A stretch of DNA of 64,000 nt from Alkalimonas cellulosilytica. Its GTDB lineage: Bacteria > Pseudomonadota > Gammaproteobacteria > Enterobacterales > Alteromonadaceae. The number at the start of each line of letters is the position of its first letter. Within the stretch, counting starts at the first letter, position 1. A program made the translations under genes and the position numbers. The stretch spans positions 1 through 64,000 of the forward strand of contig NZ_JAUHLI010000008.1 in the NCBI RefSeq assembly GCF_036325985.1, in the 5' to 3' direction. The notes under the pieces are model-generated. The model worked only from the letters and a program-made list of their open reading frames with translations. It was not told the origin of the DNA and ran no database searches. Below, piece by piece: positions 17,268 to 26,879 of this stretch.

Positions 17268-18548
17268 TTAATGCGACTCAGCGACCGCTGGATCTTTACG
17301 TTGGTAAATCAGTATCGGATCGGACTCACCGCGAATCACGGTGTCGTCAATCACCACCTTGCTAACATCTTCCATTGATGGTAATTCGTACATGGTATCC
17401 AGCAACACACCTTCGACAATAGAGCGCAGACCACGAGCACCGGTTTTCCGCTCCATCGCCTTTTGCGCGATGGCTTTAAGCGCATCTTCACGGAATTCCA
17501 GCTCAACACCTTCCATATCAAACAAGGAAGCAAACTGCTTCACCAGTGCATTCTTTGGTTGGCTGAGGATTTGCACCAGCGCATCGGCATCCAGCTCAGT
17601 TAATGTCGCGACCACCGGCAAACGACCGATGAACTCCGGGATCAGACCATATTTGACCAGATCTTCCGGCTCAACATCTTTGAAGGTTTCAGTCAGGCTG
17701 CGGCTGCTTTCTCTGCTTTTGACTTCTGCGCCAAAACCGATGCCGGCGCCTTTTGCTGAGCGCTGCTCAATCACTTTATCCAGCCCGGCGAAGGCGCCGC
17801 CACAGATAAAGAGGATTTTGGAGGTATCCACCTGCAAAAACTCCTGCTGCGGGTGCTTGCGACCACCTTGTGGTGGCACGGATGCAATGGTGCCTTCAAT
17901 CAGCTTCAGTAAAGCTTGCTGCACCCCTTCACCCGACACGTCACGGGTAATGGAAGGATTGTCTGACTTGCGTGAAATCTTGTCAATTTCATCGATGTAG
18001 ACGATACCACGCTGGGCTTTTTCCACATCATAGTCGCACTTTTGCAGCAGCTTCTGAATAATGTTCTCGACGTCCTCACCGACATAACCGGCTTCGGTTA
18101 GGGTCGTGGCATCAGCCATGGTAAAAGGAACGTCCAGCAGACGGGCCAGCGTTTCTGCCAACAGCGTTTTACCGCTACCGGTTGGACCAATCAGCAAAAT
18201 ATTGCTTTTACCCAGCTCAACATCTGGCTTATTGCCTGCATTACGCAGCCGCTTGTAGTGGTTGTACACCGCTACCGCCAGTACTTTTTTGGCATGCTCC
18301 TGACCAATCACATAATCATCCAGGTGATGGCGGATTTCATGTGGGGTTGGCAGTTTATCTGCTTCACGCTTGGGTGAAATATCCTTAATTTCTTCCCGGA
18401 TAATATCGTTGCATAAATCGACGCACTCGTCGCAGATATACACCTGTGGTCCAGCGATCAGCTTGCGCACCTCATGCTGTGACTTGCCACAAAAGGAGCA
18501 GTACAACAATTTACCGCCTTTGTCACCGTCAGTGCGGTTATCAGCCAT
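17268..18548 (-). CDS. clpX: ATP-dependent unfoldase ClpX
   Basis: A 426-residue AAA+ unfoldase that feeds substrates into ClpP. The N-terminal zinc-binding domain has Cys17, Cys20, Cys39 and Cys42 (YCSFCGKSQ, YICDECVDL). Walker A is LIGPTGSGKTLLAETLA, Walker B is GIVYIDEIDKI, and IGFGAEVKS is the region of the ClpP-contact loop. The ATG at 18548 has AGAGGAAG upstream; a frame to 18584 is leader. It lies 76 bases after clpP. Confidence 0.97.
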   Translation of the reverse strand: MADNRTDGDKGGKLLYCSFCGKSQHEVRKLIAGPQVYICDECVDLCNDIIREEIKDISPKREADKLPTPHEIRHHLDDYVIGQEHAKKVLAVAVYNHYKRLRNAGNKPDVELGKSNILLIGPTGSGKTLLAETLARLLDVPFTMADATTLTEAGYVGEDVENIIQKLLQKCDYDVEKAQRGIVYIDEIDKISRKSDNPSITRDVSGEGVQQALLKLIEGTIASVPPQGGRKHPQQEFLQVDTSKILFICGGAFAGLDKVIEQRSAKGAGIGFGAEVKSRESSRSLTETFKDVEPEDLVKYGLIPEFIGRLPVVATLTELDADALVQILSQPKNALVKQFASLFDMEGVELEFREDALKAIAQKAMERKTGARGLRSIVEGVLLDTMYELPSMEDVSKVVIDDTVIRGESDPILIYQRKDPAVAESH

Positions 18549-18624
18549 GTAACTTCCTCTTCCACTTCGCCCCCAGTAACACACTGAGCGCTTTGTATCC
18601 TAATACCATAGCAAAAATTTGCCG

Positions 18625-19251
18625 TTATTTCGCGTCCCGCTGTGTCAAAATTGCATCCACCAAGCCGTAGTCTTTTGCCATATCGGCCGTTAAGAAGTTA
18701 TCCCGCTCGGTGTCATGGCAAATTTTCTCATAGCTCTGGCCGGTATGTTCCGCCAGTAAACGATTCAATCGTTCCTTTATACTTAAGATCTCACGGGCAT
18801 GGATCTCAATGTCGGTAGCCTGGCCCTGAAAGCCACCCAATGGTTGATGGATCATCACCCGGGCGTTTGGCAGACAGAAACGCTTGCCCTTGGCACCACC
18901 GGATAACAGAAAAGCCCCCATACTGGCAGCCTGCCCCATACAGACGGTTGCCACATCTGGTTTGATAAACTGCATGGTATCGTAAATCGACATACCAGCG
19001 GTGACGACACCACCTGGTGAGTTGATGTAAATATAGATGTCTTTTTCCGGATTCTCAGACTCTAAAAACAACAACTGAGCACAGATCAGGTTGGCCATGT
19101 GATCTTCTACCGGCCCGGTCAAAAAAATAACGCGCTCTTTCAGTAAGCGGGAATAGATATCAAAAGAACGCTCACCTTTAGCGGTTTGTTCAATCACGAT
19201 AGGAACGAGGGCGTTGATTAAATCCTGATGCGAAGTGCTGTGTAACGACAT
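18625..19251 (-). CDS. clpP: ATP-dependent Clp protease proteolytic subunit
   Basis: A 208-residue serine protease subunit that forms the 14-mer degradation chamber. The triad is Ser110 (GQAASMGAF), His135 (RVMIHQPLGG) and Asp184 (ERDNF). The length matches the precursor form. It lies between tig and clpX, as in most gammaproteobacteria, but a strong hairpin separates it from tig. Confidence 0.97.
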   Translation of the reverse strand: MSLHSTSHQDLINALVPIVIEQTAKGERSFDIYSRLLKERVIFLTGPVEDHMANLICAQLLFLESENPEKDIYIYINSPGGVVTAGMSIYDTMQFIKPDVATVCMGQAASMGAFLLSGGAKGKRFCLPNARVMIHQPLGGFQGQATDIEIHAREILSIKERLNRLLAEHTGQSYEKICHDTERDNFLTADMAKDYGLVDAILTQRDAK

Positions 19252-19293
19252 AGATGATTTCCTGATGACTGGCGCTGAAACGCCTGAAAATAA

Positions 19294-19323
19294 AATGGCC
19301 CGAACAAAACTGTCCGAGCCATT
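19294..19323 (-). terminator. Terminator or attenuator between tig and clpP
   Basis: On the minus strand a 13-base stem (AATGGCTCGGACA with TGTTCGGGCCATT, two G-U pairs) with a four-base loop is followed by TTATTTT. It lies 38 bases past the tig stop and 43 bases before clpP. Confidence 0.82.
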
Positions 19324-19360
19324 AAAACTGCGTTACCAACAGAAGTCAATCCTAGTTGAC

Positions 19361-20674
19361 TTAGCTGGCAGCCTGTTGTGGATTCATGATCTCATCAAAC
19401 TTAGCAGGAGCTTCTGTCACAGTCGCTTTGCTCAATACCAACTCGATGGCTTGATCTTCCAGTGCGACATTGCGCATGCTTTGCAGCAGTTCCTGGTTGT
19501 TGTTGTAGTACTGAACGACTTCCTGTGGGTCTTCGTAAGCAGATGCCACATCGGCAATCAGTTCCTGCACACGGCTGTCGTCGACTTTCAGCTCGTTGGT
19601 TTTGATGATTTCACCCAGCAACAAACCGACTTTTACCCGATCTTTCGCCTGTTCTTCAAACAAAGAAGCCGGCAGCTCAGGCAGTTGCTTTGGATCCATG
19701 TTCTGGCCAAAGCGTTGCATGGCTTGTTTACGCAGCACGTCGACTTCACCGGCAACCAGCGATTTAGGCACTTCCACTTCGTTGTTGGCCAGTAAACCTT
19801 TGATCACCTGATCTTTCACTTTACCACGCACGGTTTGCTTCAGCTCACGCTCCATGTTCTTGCGAACTTCGGCTTTCAGCGCGTCTACAGTGGCTTCGCT
19901 CAAGCCAAACAGTGCAGCGAACTCATCGTTCAGCTCAGGCAATACCTGCTTTTCCACTTTCTTCACAGTCACTGCGAAGCTGGCAGCTTTGCCTTTTAAA
20001 TTTTCGGCATGGTAATCTTCCGGGAAAGTCACTTCCAGCGTGGTTTCTTCAGCGGCTTTCTTGCCAATCAAGCCATCTTCAAAACCTGGGATCATGCGGC
20101 CCTGGCCCAGTTCCAGAGTAAAATCAGAGGCTTTGCCGCCTTCAAATTCTTCACCGTCAATGCTGCCAACAAAATCGATGATGATACGATCGTTTTTGGC
20201 TGCTTTGCCTTTTTTCTCAGCCCAGGTCGCGTGTTGCTTACGCAGGGTTTCCAGCATCTTGTCCAGATCTTTGTCAGTGATTTCCACTACTGGCTTGCTG
20301 ACTTCAATTTTGTCCAGTGCCTGAACTTCGACTTCTGGATACACTTCGAAAGTCGCAGCGAACTGCAAATCTTTGCCTGCTTCCAGCGCCTGTGGAGCAA
20401 ACGTAGGAGAGCCAGCAGGGGTGATTTTCTGTTCGATGATGGCTTCGTAGAAACTACGCTGCATTTGCTCGGAAGCAACTTCCTGCAATACCGCCTGACC
20501 ATAACGCTTTTGAATGATGGATACTGGCGCTTTGCCTGGACGGAAGCCGTCGATACGCTGGCGCTTGGCCAGATCACGCAAACGGTTTTTGACTTCGGAC
20601 TGAATGGCATCAGCCGGCACGGTAATGGTTAAACGGCGCTCTAAACCCTGAGTGGTTTCCACAGAAACTTGCAT
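19361..20674 (-). CDS. tig: Trigger factor chaperone
   Basis: A 437-residue ribosome-associated chaperone with prolyl isomerase activity. The N-terminal ribosome-binding domain contains the family signature GFRPGKAPVSIIQKRYG. The central FKBP-type domain runs about 160-245 (DRIIIDFVGSIDGEEFEGGK). The long C-terminal helical arms follow. It heads the tig-clpP-clpX-lon-hupB-ppiD series. Confidence 0.97.
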   Translation of the reverse strand: MQVSVETTQGLERRLTITVPADAIQSEVKNRLRDLAKRQRIDGFRPGKAPVSIIQKRYGQAVLQEVASEQMQRSFYEAIIEQKITPAGSPTFAPQALEAGKDLQFAATFEVYPEVEVQALDKIEVSKPVVEITDKDLDKMLETLRKQHATWAEKKGKAAKNDRIIIDFVGSIDGEEFEGGKASDFTLELGQGRMIPGFEDGLIGKKAAEETTLEVTFPEDYHAENLKGKAASFAVTVKKVEKQVLPELNDEFAALFGLSEATVDALKAEVRKNMERELKQTVRGKVKDQVIKGLLANNEVEVPKSLVAGEVDVLRKQAMQRFGQNMDPKQLPELPASLFEEQAKDRVKVGLLLGEIIKTNELKVDDSRVQELIADVASAYEDPQEVVQYYNNNQELLQSMRNVALEDQAIELVLSKATVTEAPAKFDEIMNPQQAAS

Positions 20675-20864
20675 CTTGTTACCTCAAAATCAAATTCAGG
20701 CGCTTGATGTCACGCCGAAAAAAATCGAGTCTGATTCTCGCCTGAGCCGCAGCTCAACAGACTTGTAGTTGAATAGGACGCGGCATTATAGCGAGCGAAA
20801 AACAGCAAGTCGAGCCCCCTGTTCCAGTTTCGTCATTTGCCCCTAAAATCAGGGCTTCCAGATA

Positions 20865-20894
20865 ACAACAAGCCGCCCGTGGGCGGCTTGTTGT
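20865..20894 (-). terminator. Terminator of proBA
   Basis: A 14-base perfect stem (ACAACAAGCCGCCC with its complement) and a two-base gap form a very stable hairpin. It lies 17 bases past the proA stop. Confidence 0.85.
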
Positions 20895-20910
20895 AACTGA
20901 GCTCAACCTG

Positions 20911-22173
20911 TTATCGGGTCTGGCCCTGGCCGGTCACCACAAAGCGCTCTGTAGTCAGTGCTTCTAAACCCATTGGGCCGTATGCATGCAGCTTGCTGGT
21001 CGAAATACCAATTTCAGCACCCAAACCGAGCTCGCCACCATCCGAAAAACGCGACGAAGCATTGTGCATCACCACAGCCGCATCGACCTGATTGATAAAG
21101 GTATCGGCGCTGGCCTGATCCTGAGTACAGATCACCTCGGTATGGTAACTACCAAACTGATCGATATGCGCCATGGCCGCAGTGAGATCGTCCACCACCC
21201 GGATGGCAATTTCCGGTGCCAGATATTCCTGGCCAAAATCATCTGCCGCAATCGGCTCGGCGCCATCAAAGTAACCGATACTGCGCTCACAGGCATGCAC
21301 TTTGACCTGATGAGCACGGAAGGCTTCAGCCACCATCGGCAAAAAGTCGGCCGCCTGATGCTTATTGACCAACAGGCATTCCAAAGCATTGCAGACGCCA
21401 GGGCGCTGTACTTTGCCGTTTAATAACAGCTCCAGCGCCATATTCAGATCAGCACTTTGATCCACGTACAGGTGGCAGACACCTTTGAAGTGCTGGATCA
21501 CAGGCACCCGGCTGTTGTCGGTGACAAAGCGGATTAAACCTTCTCCACCGCGCGGGATCACCAGATCGATGAAATGATCCTGCTGAATCAAGTCCAGCAT
21601 CAGCTGTCGATCCGGGTCTGGTACTATCGTAATCACATCCTCTGGTAACTGATGCTCGGCCAGTGCCTGGTGCATGGCTTTGGCAATCGCCAGACTGGTT
21701 TGAATCGCTTCACGGCCACAGCGCAAAATCACTGCATTGCCGGATTTGAAACACAAGGCACCAGCATCGGCGGTGACATTGGGCCGTGCTTCGTAAATCA
21801 TACAAATCACGCCTAAAGGAATACGGCGCTTTTCAATGCGAATGCCATTGGGACGCTCTTCAATAAAGCGTTTGCTGCCCACCGGATCTGGCAAATGAAT
21901 GATTTGCTCGATGGCCGCGGCCATCGAATCAATCCGCTCTGGTGTTAAGGTCAGACGATCCAGCATGGCTGCACTAGTATTGTTGCTTTTGGCCGTTTCC
22001 AGCTCAGCTGCATTGGCAGCTAAAATAGCCGGGGTAGCAGAGCGAATGGCATTGGCCATACTTTGCAACACGTAATTCTTTTGTTCCGTTGATAAATGCG
22101 CAACGGCTTTGGCTGCTTTAGCAGCCTGAGCGGCAAGAGTCGCCGCACTAGTTCCCAAACTAAGGGTACTCAT
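20911..22173 (-). CDS. proA: Gamma-glutamyl phosphate reductase
   Basis: A 420-residue NADPH-dependent enzyme for the second step of proline synthesis. It is an aldehyde-dehydrogenase-fold protein; the catalytic Cys lies in GKVQRPGVCNALECLL. PRGGEGLIRFV and YEARPNVTADA are family blocks. It overlaps proB as ATGA, so the two subunits are coupled. Confidence 0.97.
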   Translation of the reverse strand: MSTLSLGTSAATLAAQAAKAAKAVAHLSTEQKNYVLQSMANAIRSATPAILAANAAELETAKSNNTSAAMLDRLTLTPERIDSMAAAIEQIIHLPDPVGSKRFIEERPNGIRIEKRRIPLGVICMIYEARPNVTADAGALCFKSGNAVILRCGREAIQTSLAIAKAMHQALAEHQLPEDVITIVPDPDRQLMLDLIQQDHFIDLVIPRGGEGLIRFVTDNSRVPVIQHFKGVCHLYVDQSADLNMALELLLNGKVQRPGVCNALECLLVNKHQAADFLPMVAEAFRAHQVKVHACERSIGYFDGAEPIAADDFGQEYLAPEIAIRVVDDLTAAMAHIDQFGSYHTEVICTQDQASADTFINQVDAAVVMHNASSRFSDGGELGLGAEIGISTSKLHAYGPMGLEALTTERFVVTGQGQTR

Positions 22174-23297
22174 AATCTCTCCAATAATGTCATCTCATCA
22201 CGATGAATCACTTCGTAGGTGCTACCCGGCAGGATATCCCCCAGGTGCTCTGCGATTTCACTGGTCTGCTGACCTTTGATGCTAAATAGTTCACGTGCAC
22301 TGTAACGACTGACGCCTTTGGCAATGGATACTTTACCACTGCCACAACGAACAATCACCGCATCACCAGGTTCAAATTCGCCCTGCACATGCACGATACC
22401 ACTGCAAAGCAGGGAAGCCCCCTGATGGCGCAGTGCTTTCATACAGCCATCATCCACCCAAATTTCGCCTTTGGCGCGCAGGGTATGGCGCACCCAATGC
22501 TTTTTACCGGACATCGGATCTTTGTGACCATGAAAAATGGTGCCCGGATTAAAGCCATCCAGCAATCGGGTAAAGGTATCCTGCATATGGCCATCAACAA
22601 TCAGGGTATCCACGCCGTGGGTGGTGGCCTTTTCGGCCGCCTGCACCTTGGTCCGCATGCCACCTGTGCCTACGCTCGAGCTGGCCCCGCCGGCCAGGCT
22701 GTAAATGCGCTCATCAATGGTCCGTACTTCCGGGATCAGCTGGGCTGATGGATCCTTGTTAGGATCAGCGGTAAAAAGCCCGGTAATGTCCGAACAAATG
22801 ATCAGCGCATCCGCGTCTGCAACAGTGGCAACCATAGCCGCCAGGTTATCGTTGTCTCCCACTTTGATTTCTTCAGTGGCAATGGTGTCGTTTTCATTCA
22901 CAATGGGCAGCACCTGATGGTCCAGCAAACGCCGTAAGGTATTGCGCACATTAACGTGACGCACCCGATCACTGAGATCACCATGGGTGAGTAGTACCTG
23001 AGCACAAGGAAAATCAAAACAGTTGGACCAGAAATTCATCATCTGGTTTTGGCCAACCGCTGCCATAGCTCGCTTTAAGGCGATGGGGACCCGGTGATGA
23101 TTGAAATTAAAATGATGCCTGCCTGCAGCAACACTGCCTGATGAAACCAGGATCACCTCAATACCGCGGTCGCGACATTGACGGATGAAATCAGCGATGG
23201 GGCCTAAAAACTTTTCACTGCAACCGGCCTGGGGATCGGGGGCAATTAATGCACTACCGACTTTGAGCACTATCCTGCGCCAGGATGGGTTCAACAT
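22170..23297 (-). CDS. proB: Glutamate 5-kinase
   Basis: A 375-residue enzyme that phosphorylates glutamate, the first and proline-inhibited step of proline synthesis. The amino-acid kinase domain (VLKVGSALIA, VSSGSVAAGRHH, IVNENDTIATEE, VGTGGMRTKVQAA) is followed by a C-terminal PUA domain (about 290-370, with GEIWVDDGCMKAL). The ATG at 23297, MLNPSWRR, has GGAG upstream; a frame up to 23354 lacks a ribosome site. First gene of proBA. Confidence 0.95.
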   Translation of the reverse strand: MLNPSWRRIVLKVGSALIAPDPQAGCSEKFLGPIADFIRQCRDRGIEVILVSSGSVAAGRHHFNFNHHRVPIALKRAMAAVGQNQMMNFWSNCFDFPCAQVLLTHGDLSDRVRHVNVRNTLRRLLDHQVLPIVNENDTIATEEIKVGDNDNLAAMVATVADADALIICSDITGLFTADPNKDPSAQLIPEVRTIDERIYSLAGGASSSVGTGGMRTKVQAAEKATTHGVDTLIVDGHMQDTFTRLLDGFNPGTIFHGHKDPMSGKKHWVRHTLRAKGEIWVDDGCMKALRHQGASLLCSGIVHVQGEFEPGDAVIVRCGSGKVSIAKGVSRYSARELFSIKGQQTSEIAEHLGDILPGSTYEVIHRDEMTLLERL

Positions 23298-23507
23298 AAC
23301 TCCTCCGTTTTTGAAACCGCGGCTATGATAGCAAATTTTGTAACTCGGCACCACCGGCTTTCAGAAAGCCCTCAGCGAATAAGCAATATAACCCATAGAA
23401 ATATCCATATTAAACATATATTTATTCAAACTCCCTCTATAAAAGCTTGTTTTTCAGTCAAAACAACTCTGTTCTTCGCTTAATTATTCTGTAATAAAAT
23501 TACAAGG

Positions 23508-23533
23508 AACCGCAGCATCACGGCTGCGGTTTT
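23508..23533 (-). terminator. Hairpin terminator behind the acyltransferase gene
   Basis: AACCGCAG and CTGCGGTT pair around an eight-base loop. It lies downstream of the minus-strand gene ending at 23592. The T run is interrupted (TTCCTTGTAATTTT). Confidence 0.6.
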
Positions 23534-23591
23534 GGAGGATGAATAGGCTCAGCAAAGCAGGAAAAGCTTAGCCACTTCAGTAAAAAAGCAG

Positions 23592-24611
23592 TTACAGCAC
23601 AAGGCTGCGTTGCTCTGCCAGCCCCATCGACAGCAACAACGGGTCCTGTTGCTGGCGGGCACTGAAATCAGCTTTGCTGCCAAGCCCCTGCCAGTTCAGC
23701 CGGATCAGGCTTTGTGCCACGGCGCCCCCTAAACTGCTGCCCGGGCCAAGCAGGATCAACGCATCGGGGGCAAATTCTTTCATCGCCACTTCAATCGCCA
23801 GGCTAAAGTCGTAGCACCCCTGAACCTGACGATCCAGCGTGTAGCGTTTGAGCGCTGCGGCCTCGGTGCTATAAGGCTGCCAGATGTGACCACAGCCGTC
23901 GATTAAAGGCAGCCTGGGCCGGTCAAAAGCACTCTCAGGGATCGCTGCCATGGCTTTGCTGGCAGCAGCAGCCATCAACGGTGAGTGGAAGGCGGCATGG
24001 CCAGGTAACAGCAGCGGGAAGCGCTCATCGACCTTGGGTAACCGGCTTAGCACAGCTTGCATCGCTGCTTCGCTGCCAGCCAGCACCGCATAGCCGCCAA
24101 AACGAATCGATTCGAACAGCTCACCGGCATAGTCGGCCAGCAGCGCCTTGACCAGCGCAATTTTTTCCGCGTCGGGTTGCCACTCGCTGTTGACCAGTGG
24201 GTAAATGCACTGACCTCCTGCTGCGCCAGCGGTGAGTGTAGCCATCTGGCAAACATACTGCATTGCAGCCGCCGGATGCCAGACACCGGCGCAGCCAAGG
24301 GCTGTGTACCAGCCCATCGAATTGCCGGTAATAGCCACCACCTCGTACTCTGCCGGATTGATGCTCTGATAATCCAGCAGGCCGGCACTGAAAATAAGGC
24401 CGGCAGCGTTTTCTGCCTGTTGATGCAGCCGACTGGCATAATGCGCCGCACCATCCAGCTCAGCAATGCCAGTTAGACCAAGCTCAGCCCGCACTTTATC
24501 GAGCTCAGCCAGCACAGCGGCTTTATCGCCATGCCAGCGGCCAATGCTGCCAAGCTCAGGCTTGTTGTAACTGCCCCGTCCCGGGCAAACCACCACAGCG
24601 GTTTTTTTCAT
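23592..24611 (-). CDS. ACP S-malonyltransferase-like acyltransferase
   Basis: A 339-residue acyltransferase-fold protein. The nucleophile serine is Ser98 in AITGNSMGWYTA, a GNSMG elbow where FabD has GHSLG. His209 in AAFHSPLM is the second catalytic residue. The N-terminus VVVCPGRGSYNKPELG is unlike the FabD QGQGSQ form, so I do not call it the housekeeping FabD. It overlaps the upstream fused E1 gene (ATGA), so acyl transfer and 2-oxoacid decarboxylation are probably linked. The acyl group and acceptor are unknown. Confidence 0.7.
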   Translation of the reverse strand: MKKTAVVVCPGRGSYNKPELGSIGRWHGDKAAVLAELDKVRAELGLTGIAELDGAAHYASRLHQQAENAAGLIFSAGLLDYQSINPAEYEVVAITGNSMGWYTALGCAGVWHPAAAMQYVCQMATLTAGAAGGQCIYPLVNSEWQPDAEKIALVKALLADYAGELFESIRFGGYAVLAGSEAAMQAVLSRLPKVDERFPLLLPGHAAFHSPLMAAAASKAMAAIPESAFDRPRLPLIDGCGHIWQPYSTEAAALKRYTLDRQVQGCYDFSLAIEVAMKEFAPDALILLGPGSSLGGAVAQSLIRLNWQGLGSKADFSARQQQDPLLLSMGLAEQRSLVL

Positions 24612-26833
24612 GCTCTGCGCTCCTGTGGTTGTAGCTTTTCCTCTGAACCCAGCATGCGCTGGATGCTGGCCATGATCTGCTCTTTTGAAGGCAACACCTG
24701 ATAGGCAGCAGCCCCGAGTGGAATAAAGCTGTCTTCGCCCGTGATCCGTTCCATCTGAAACTGTCCGGGTTTGGCTTCATGCAGCAAGGTCATCAGCTCC
24801 TCACTGACTGAGCCGCGGCGTCGGCATTCATCAACCATCAACAACTTGCTGCAAGGTCCGATGGCGCTGAGGATGGCATCCAGCTGCAATGGGATCAGGC
24901 AGCGAAGATCCAACAGCCGCAGTGCATAGCCTTTGGCTCGCAAATCCAGTTCGGCCTGGCGTGACAGATAATAGCCATTGCCGTAGCTCAGAATGCAGAG
25001 CTCATTACCATCGCCAAACACCGCAGGCTCGCCTAAAGCGGGCAGTGGCGTATCCGGGCTTGGGTAATCACGCAGCCACAGGCCATCGCCCGGCTGCAGC
25101 AGATCCCGCGTCATATAAAGCGCAATCGGCTCCAAAAAAACCACCAGCCGCTTTTGCTCGTGTGCCAGCCGCACCGCCTGGCGCAGCAGCAAAGCCGCAT
25201 CTTCGCCATGGGACGGGCACAGTAGAATAAGACCAGGTATATCCCGGAACACCGCAAAGGAGTTGTCGTTATGAAAATGACCGCCAAAACCTTTCTGGTA
25301 AGCCAGGCCGGCAATACGGATCACCATGCCATTGTGGTACTGGCCATTGGAGAAAAACGGCAGAGTGGCCGCCTCACCCCGAATTTGATCCTCGGCATTG
25401 TGCACATAAGCCAGAAACTGAATTTCCGGCATGGCGACAAAGCCCTGCTGCGCCAGCCCTATTGCCAGCCCCAGGATGCTTTGCTCATCCAGCAAGGTGT
25501 TGATCACCCGGTTGTAGCCAAAGGCATGCACCAGATGCTGGGTTACGTTGTACACCCCACCTTTTTTGGCAATGTCTTCACCACAGAGCACTATCTCGGG
25601 GTATTGCGCCATCAGATCATGCAGCGCCCAGTTCAGCAGCTTGGCCAGATGCTGCGGTTTGCCTTGATTGTGTTTATCAAACGCAAATAAATCCTGGCGC
25701 AGAGCCGCATCCGGTAGCGCTGGCAATGGTTGAACTGGCCGCTCTGGTGCGATGGAGGCCATCACCGCGGTAGCTGAGGTCAGTTTTGGCCGGCTGCTGG
25801 CCTGTTCGGCAATGCGCTCAAGGCGCTGATCCAGTGCCTGCACCCAATCGCTTAGCTCGGTCGGGTTCATCCAGCCCTGCTCAAGGATCTGTGCCGTACT
25901 AAACAGCAAAGGATCCAGCTCCAGCTCATCGGCAATGCGTTCTTTTTTGCGATAGGCCACTTCCGCATCGGAGCCGGCGTGGCCAAACAGCCGTACTGTG
26001 GCCAAATGCAGCACAGCCGGTTTGCGGTAGCGCCGCACATAATCGGCGGCTTGCTGCGCCACCTGATAGGTGCCGGCCAGATCGCGGCCATCGGCATGAA
26101 AATATGTCAGACCGGGTCGGTTGTTCAGGTTTTGCTGCACCCAACCGGTGGGAGTTGGGGTGGAAATACCCAGCCCATTGTCTTCGCAAACAAACAGCAC
26201 CGGCACCGGCACCTGCTGAAAAGCAGCCCAACAAGCGGCATTCAGAGCTCCCTGGGTGGTAGAGTGATTGAGCGAGGCATCGCCAAAGCTGCAGTAAGCA
26301 ATGCTGTCATGCGGCCAGCTGCCGTCATGCTGCAAGCGCTTGGACAGCGCAATGGCAAACGCCGTCCCAACGGCTTTGGGCAAGTGCGACGCTATGGTGC
26401 TGGTTTGTGGTGGTATATTTAGCGCCAGGCTGCCCAGTACCTTGTGGCGGCCACCGGAAATAGGATCCTCGGCCGAGGCGGCGAACGACAGCAGCATATC
26501 GTACAGCGGCGTTTGGCCTGCTACCTGCTTGCTGCGCTGAATAAAAAAGGCACCGCTGCGGTAATGCAAAAAAGCCGGATCGGTTGGCCGAAGTGCTGCT
26601 GCAACGGCGGCATTGGCTTCATGTCCACTGCTGCCGATGGTGTAAAAACTCTGCCCCTTGGCTTGCATCAGCCGCGAGCGTAAATCCAGCAAGCGGCTTT
26701 GCAGCTGGCTTTCAAACAACTGAAACAACAAGGCTGGGGCTAAATCGCCCCGGCTGGCAGCAACTTCGGGTAACTGCTGCTGCTCGATACGCTGCAGATA
26801 GGTCTGCAGCCAGGGATGCGCTGAACTGGCCAT
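24608..26833 (-). CDS. Fused alpha-beta 2-oxoacid dehydrogenase E1 component
   Basis: A 741-residue thiamine-diphosphate enzyme in which E1 alpha and beta subunits are one chain. The alpha part (about 1-365) has the TPP motif from GDAS (184-187) to EDN (217-219). The beta part (about 385-741) has LLCGEDIAKKGGVYNVTQHL and the segment FGYNRVINTLLDEQSILGLA. The closest family is branched-chain (2-oxoisovalerate) dehydrogenase E1. No E2 or E3 gene is in the window; the next gene is an acyltransferase coupled by ATGA overlap. Substrate is therefore open. It lies 46 bases after gcdH, with a hairpin between. Confidence 0.8.
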   Translation of the reverse strand: MASSAHPWLQTYLQRIEQQQLPEVAASRGDLAPALLFQLFESQLQSRLLDLRSRLMQAKGQSFYTIGSSGHEANAAVAAALRPTDPAFLHYRSGAFFIQRSKQVAGQTPLYDMLLSFAASAEDPISGGRHKVLGSLALNIPPQTSTIASHLPKAVGTAFAIALSKRLQHDGSWPHDSIAYCSFGDASLNHSTTQGALNAACWAAFQQVPVPVLFVCEDNGLGISTPTPTGWVQQNLNNRPGLTYFHADGRDLAGTYQVAQQAADYVRRYRKPAVLHLATVRLFGHAGSDAEVAYRKKERIADELELDPLLFSTAQILEQGWMNPTELSDWVQALDQRLERIAEQASSRPKLTSATAVMASIAPERPVQPLPALPDAALRQDLFAFDKHNQGKPQHLAKLLNWALHDLMAQYPEIVLCGEDIAKKGGVYNVTQHLVHAFGYNRVINTLLDEQSILGLAIGLAQQGFVAMPEIQFLAYVHNAEDQIRGEAATLPFFSNGQYHNGMVIRIAGLAYQKGFGGHFHNDNSFAVFRDIPGLILLCPSHGEDAALLLRQAVRLAHEQKRLVVFLEPIALYMTRDLLQPGDGLWLRDYPSPDTPLPALGEPAVFGDGNELCILSYGNGYYLSRQAELDLRAKGYALRLLDLRCLIPLQLDAILSAIGPCSKLLMVDECRRRGSVSEELMTLLHEAKPGQFQMERITGEDSFIPLGAAAYQVLPSKEQIMASIQRMLGSEEKLQPQERRA

Positions 26834-26855
26834 CGGAACTCCTGTTGGGTTTTAC

Positions 26856-26871
26856 CGGGGCCGCAGCCCCG
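26856..26871 (-). other. Intercistronic hairpin between gcdH and the E1 gene
   Basis: CGGGGC and GCCCCG pair around a four-base loop. No T run follows on the minus strand, so it may cap or stabilise gcdH mRNA rather than end transcription. Confidence 0.5.
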
Positions 26872-26879
26872 AAGCGCTG

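Noticed and set aside
23592..24611. Calling this gene fabD
   Set aside because: The N-terminus and serine elbow differ from FabD and the operon partner is an E1 dehydrogenase, not fab genes.
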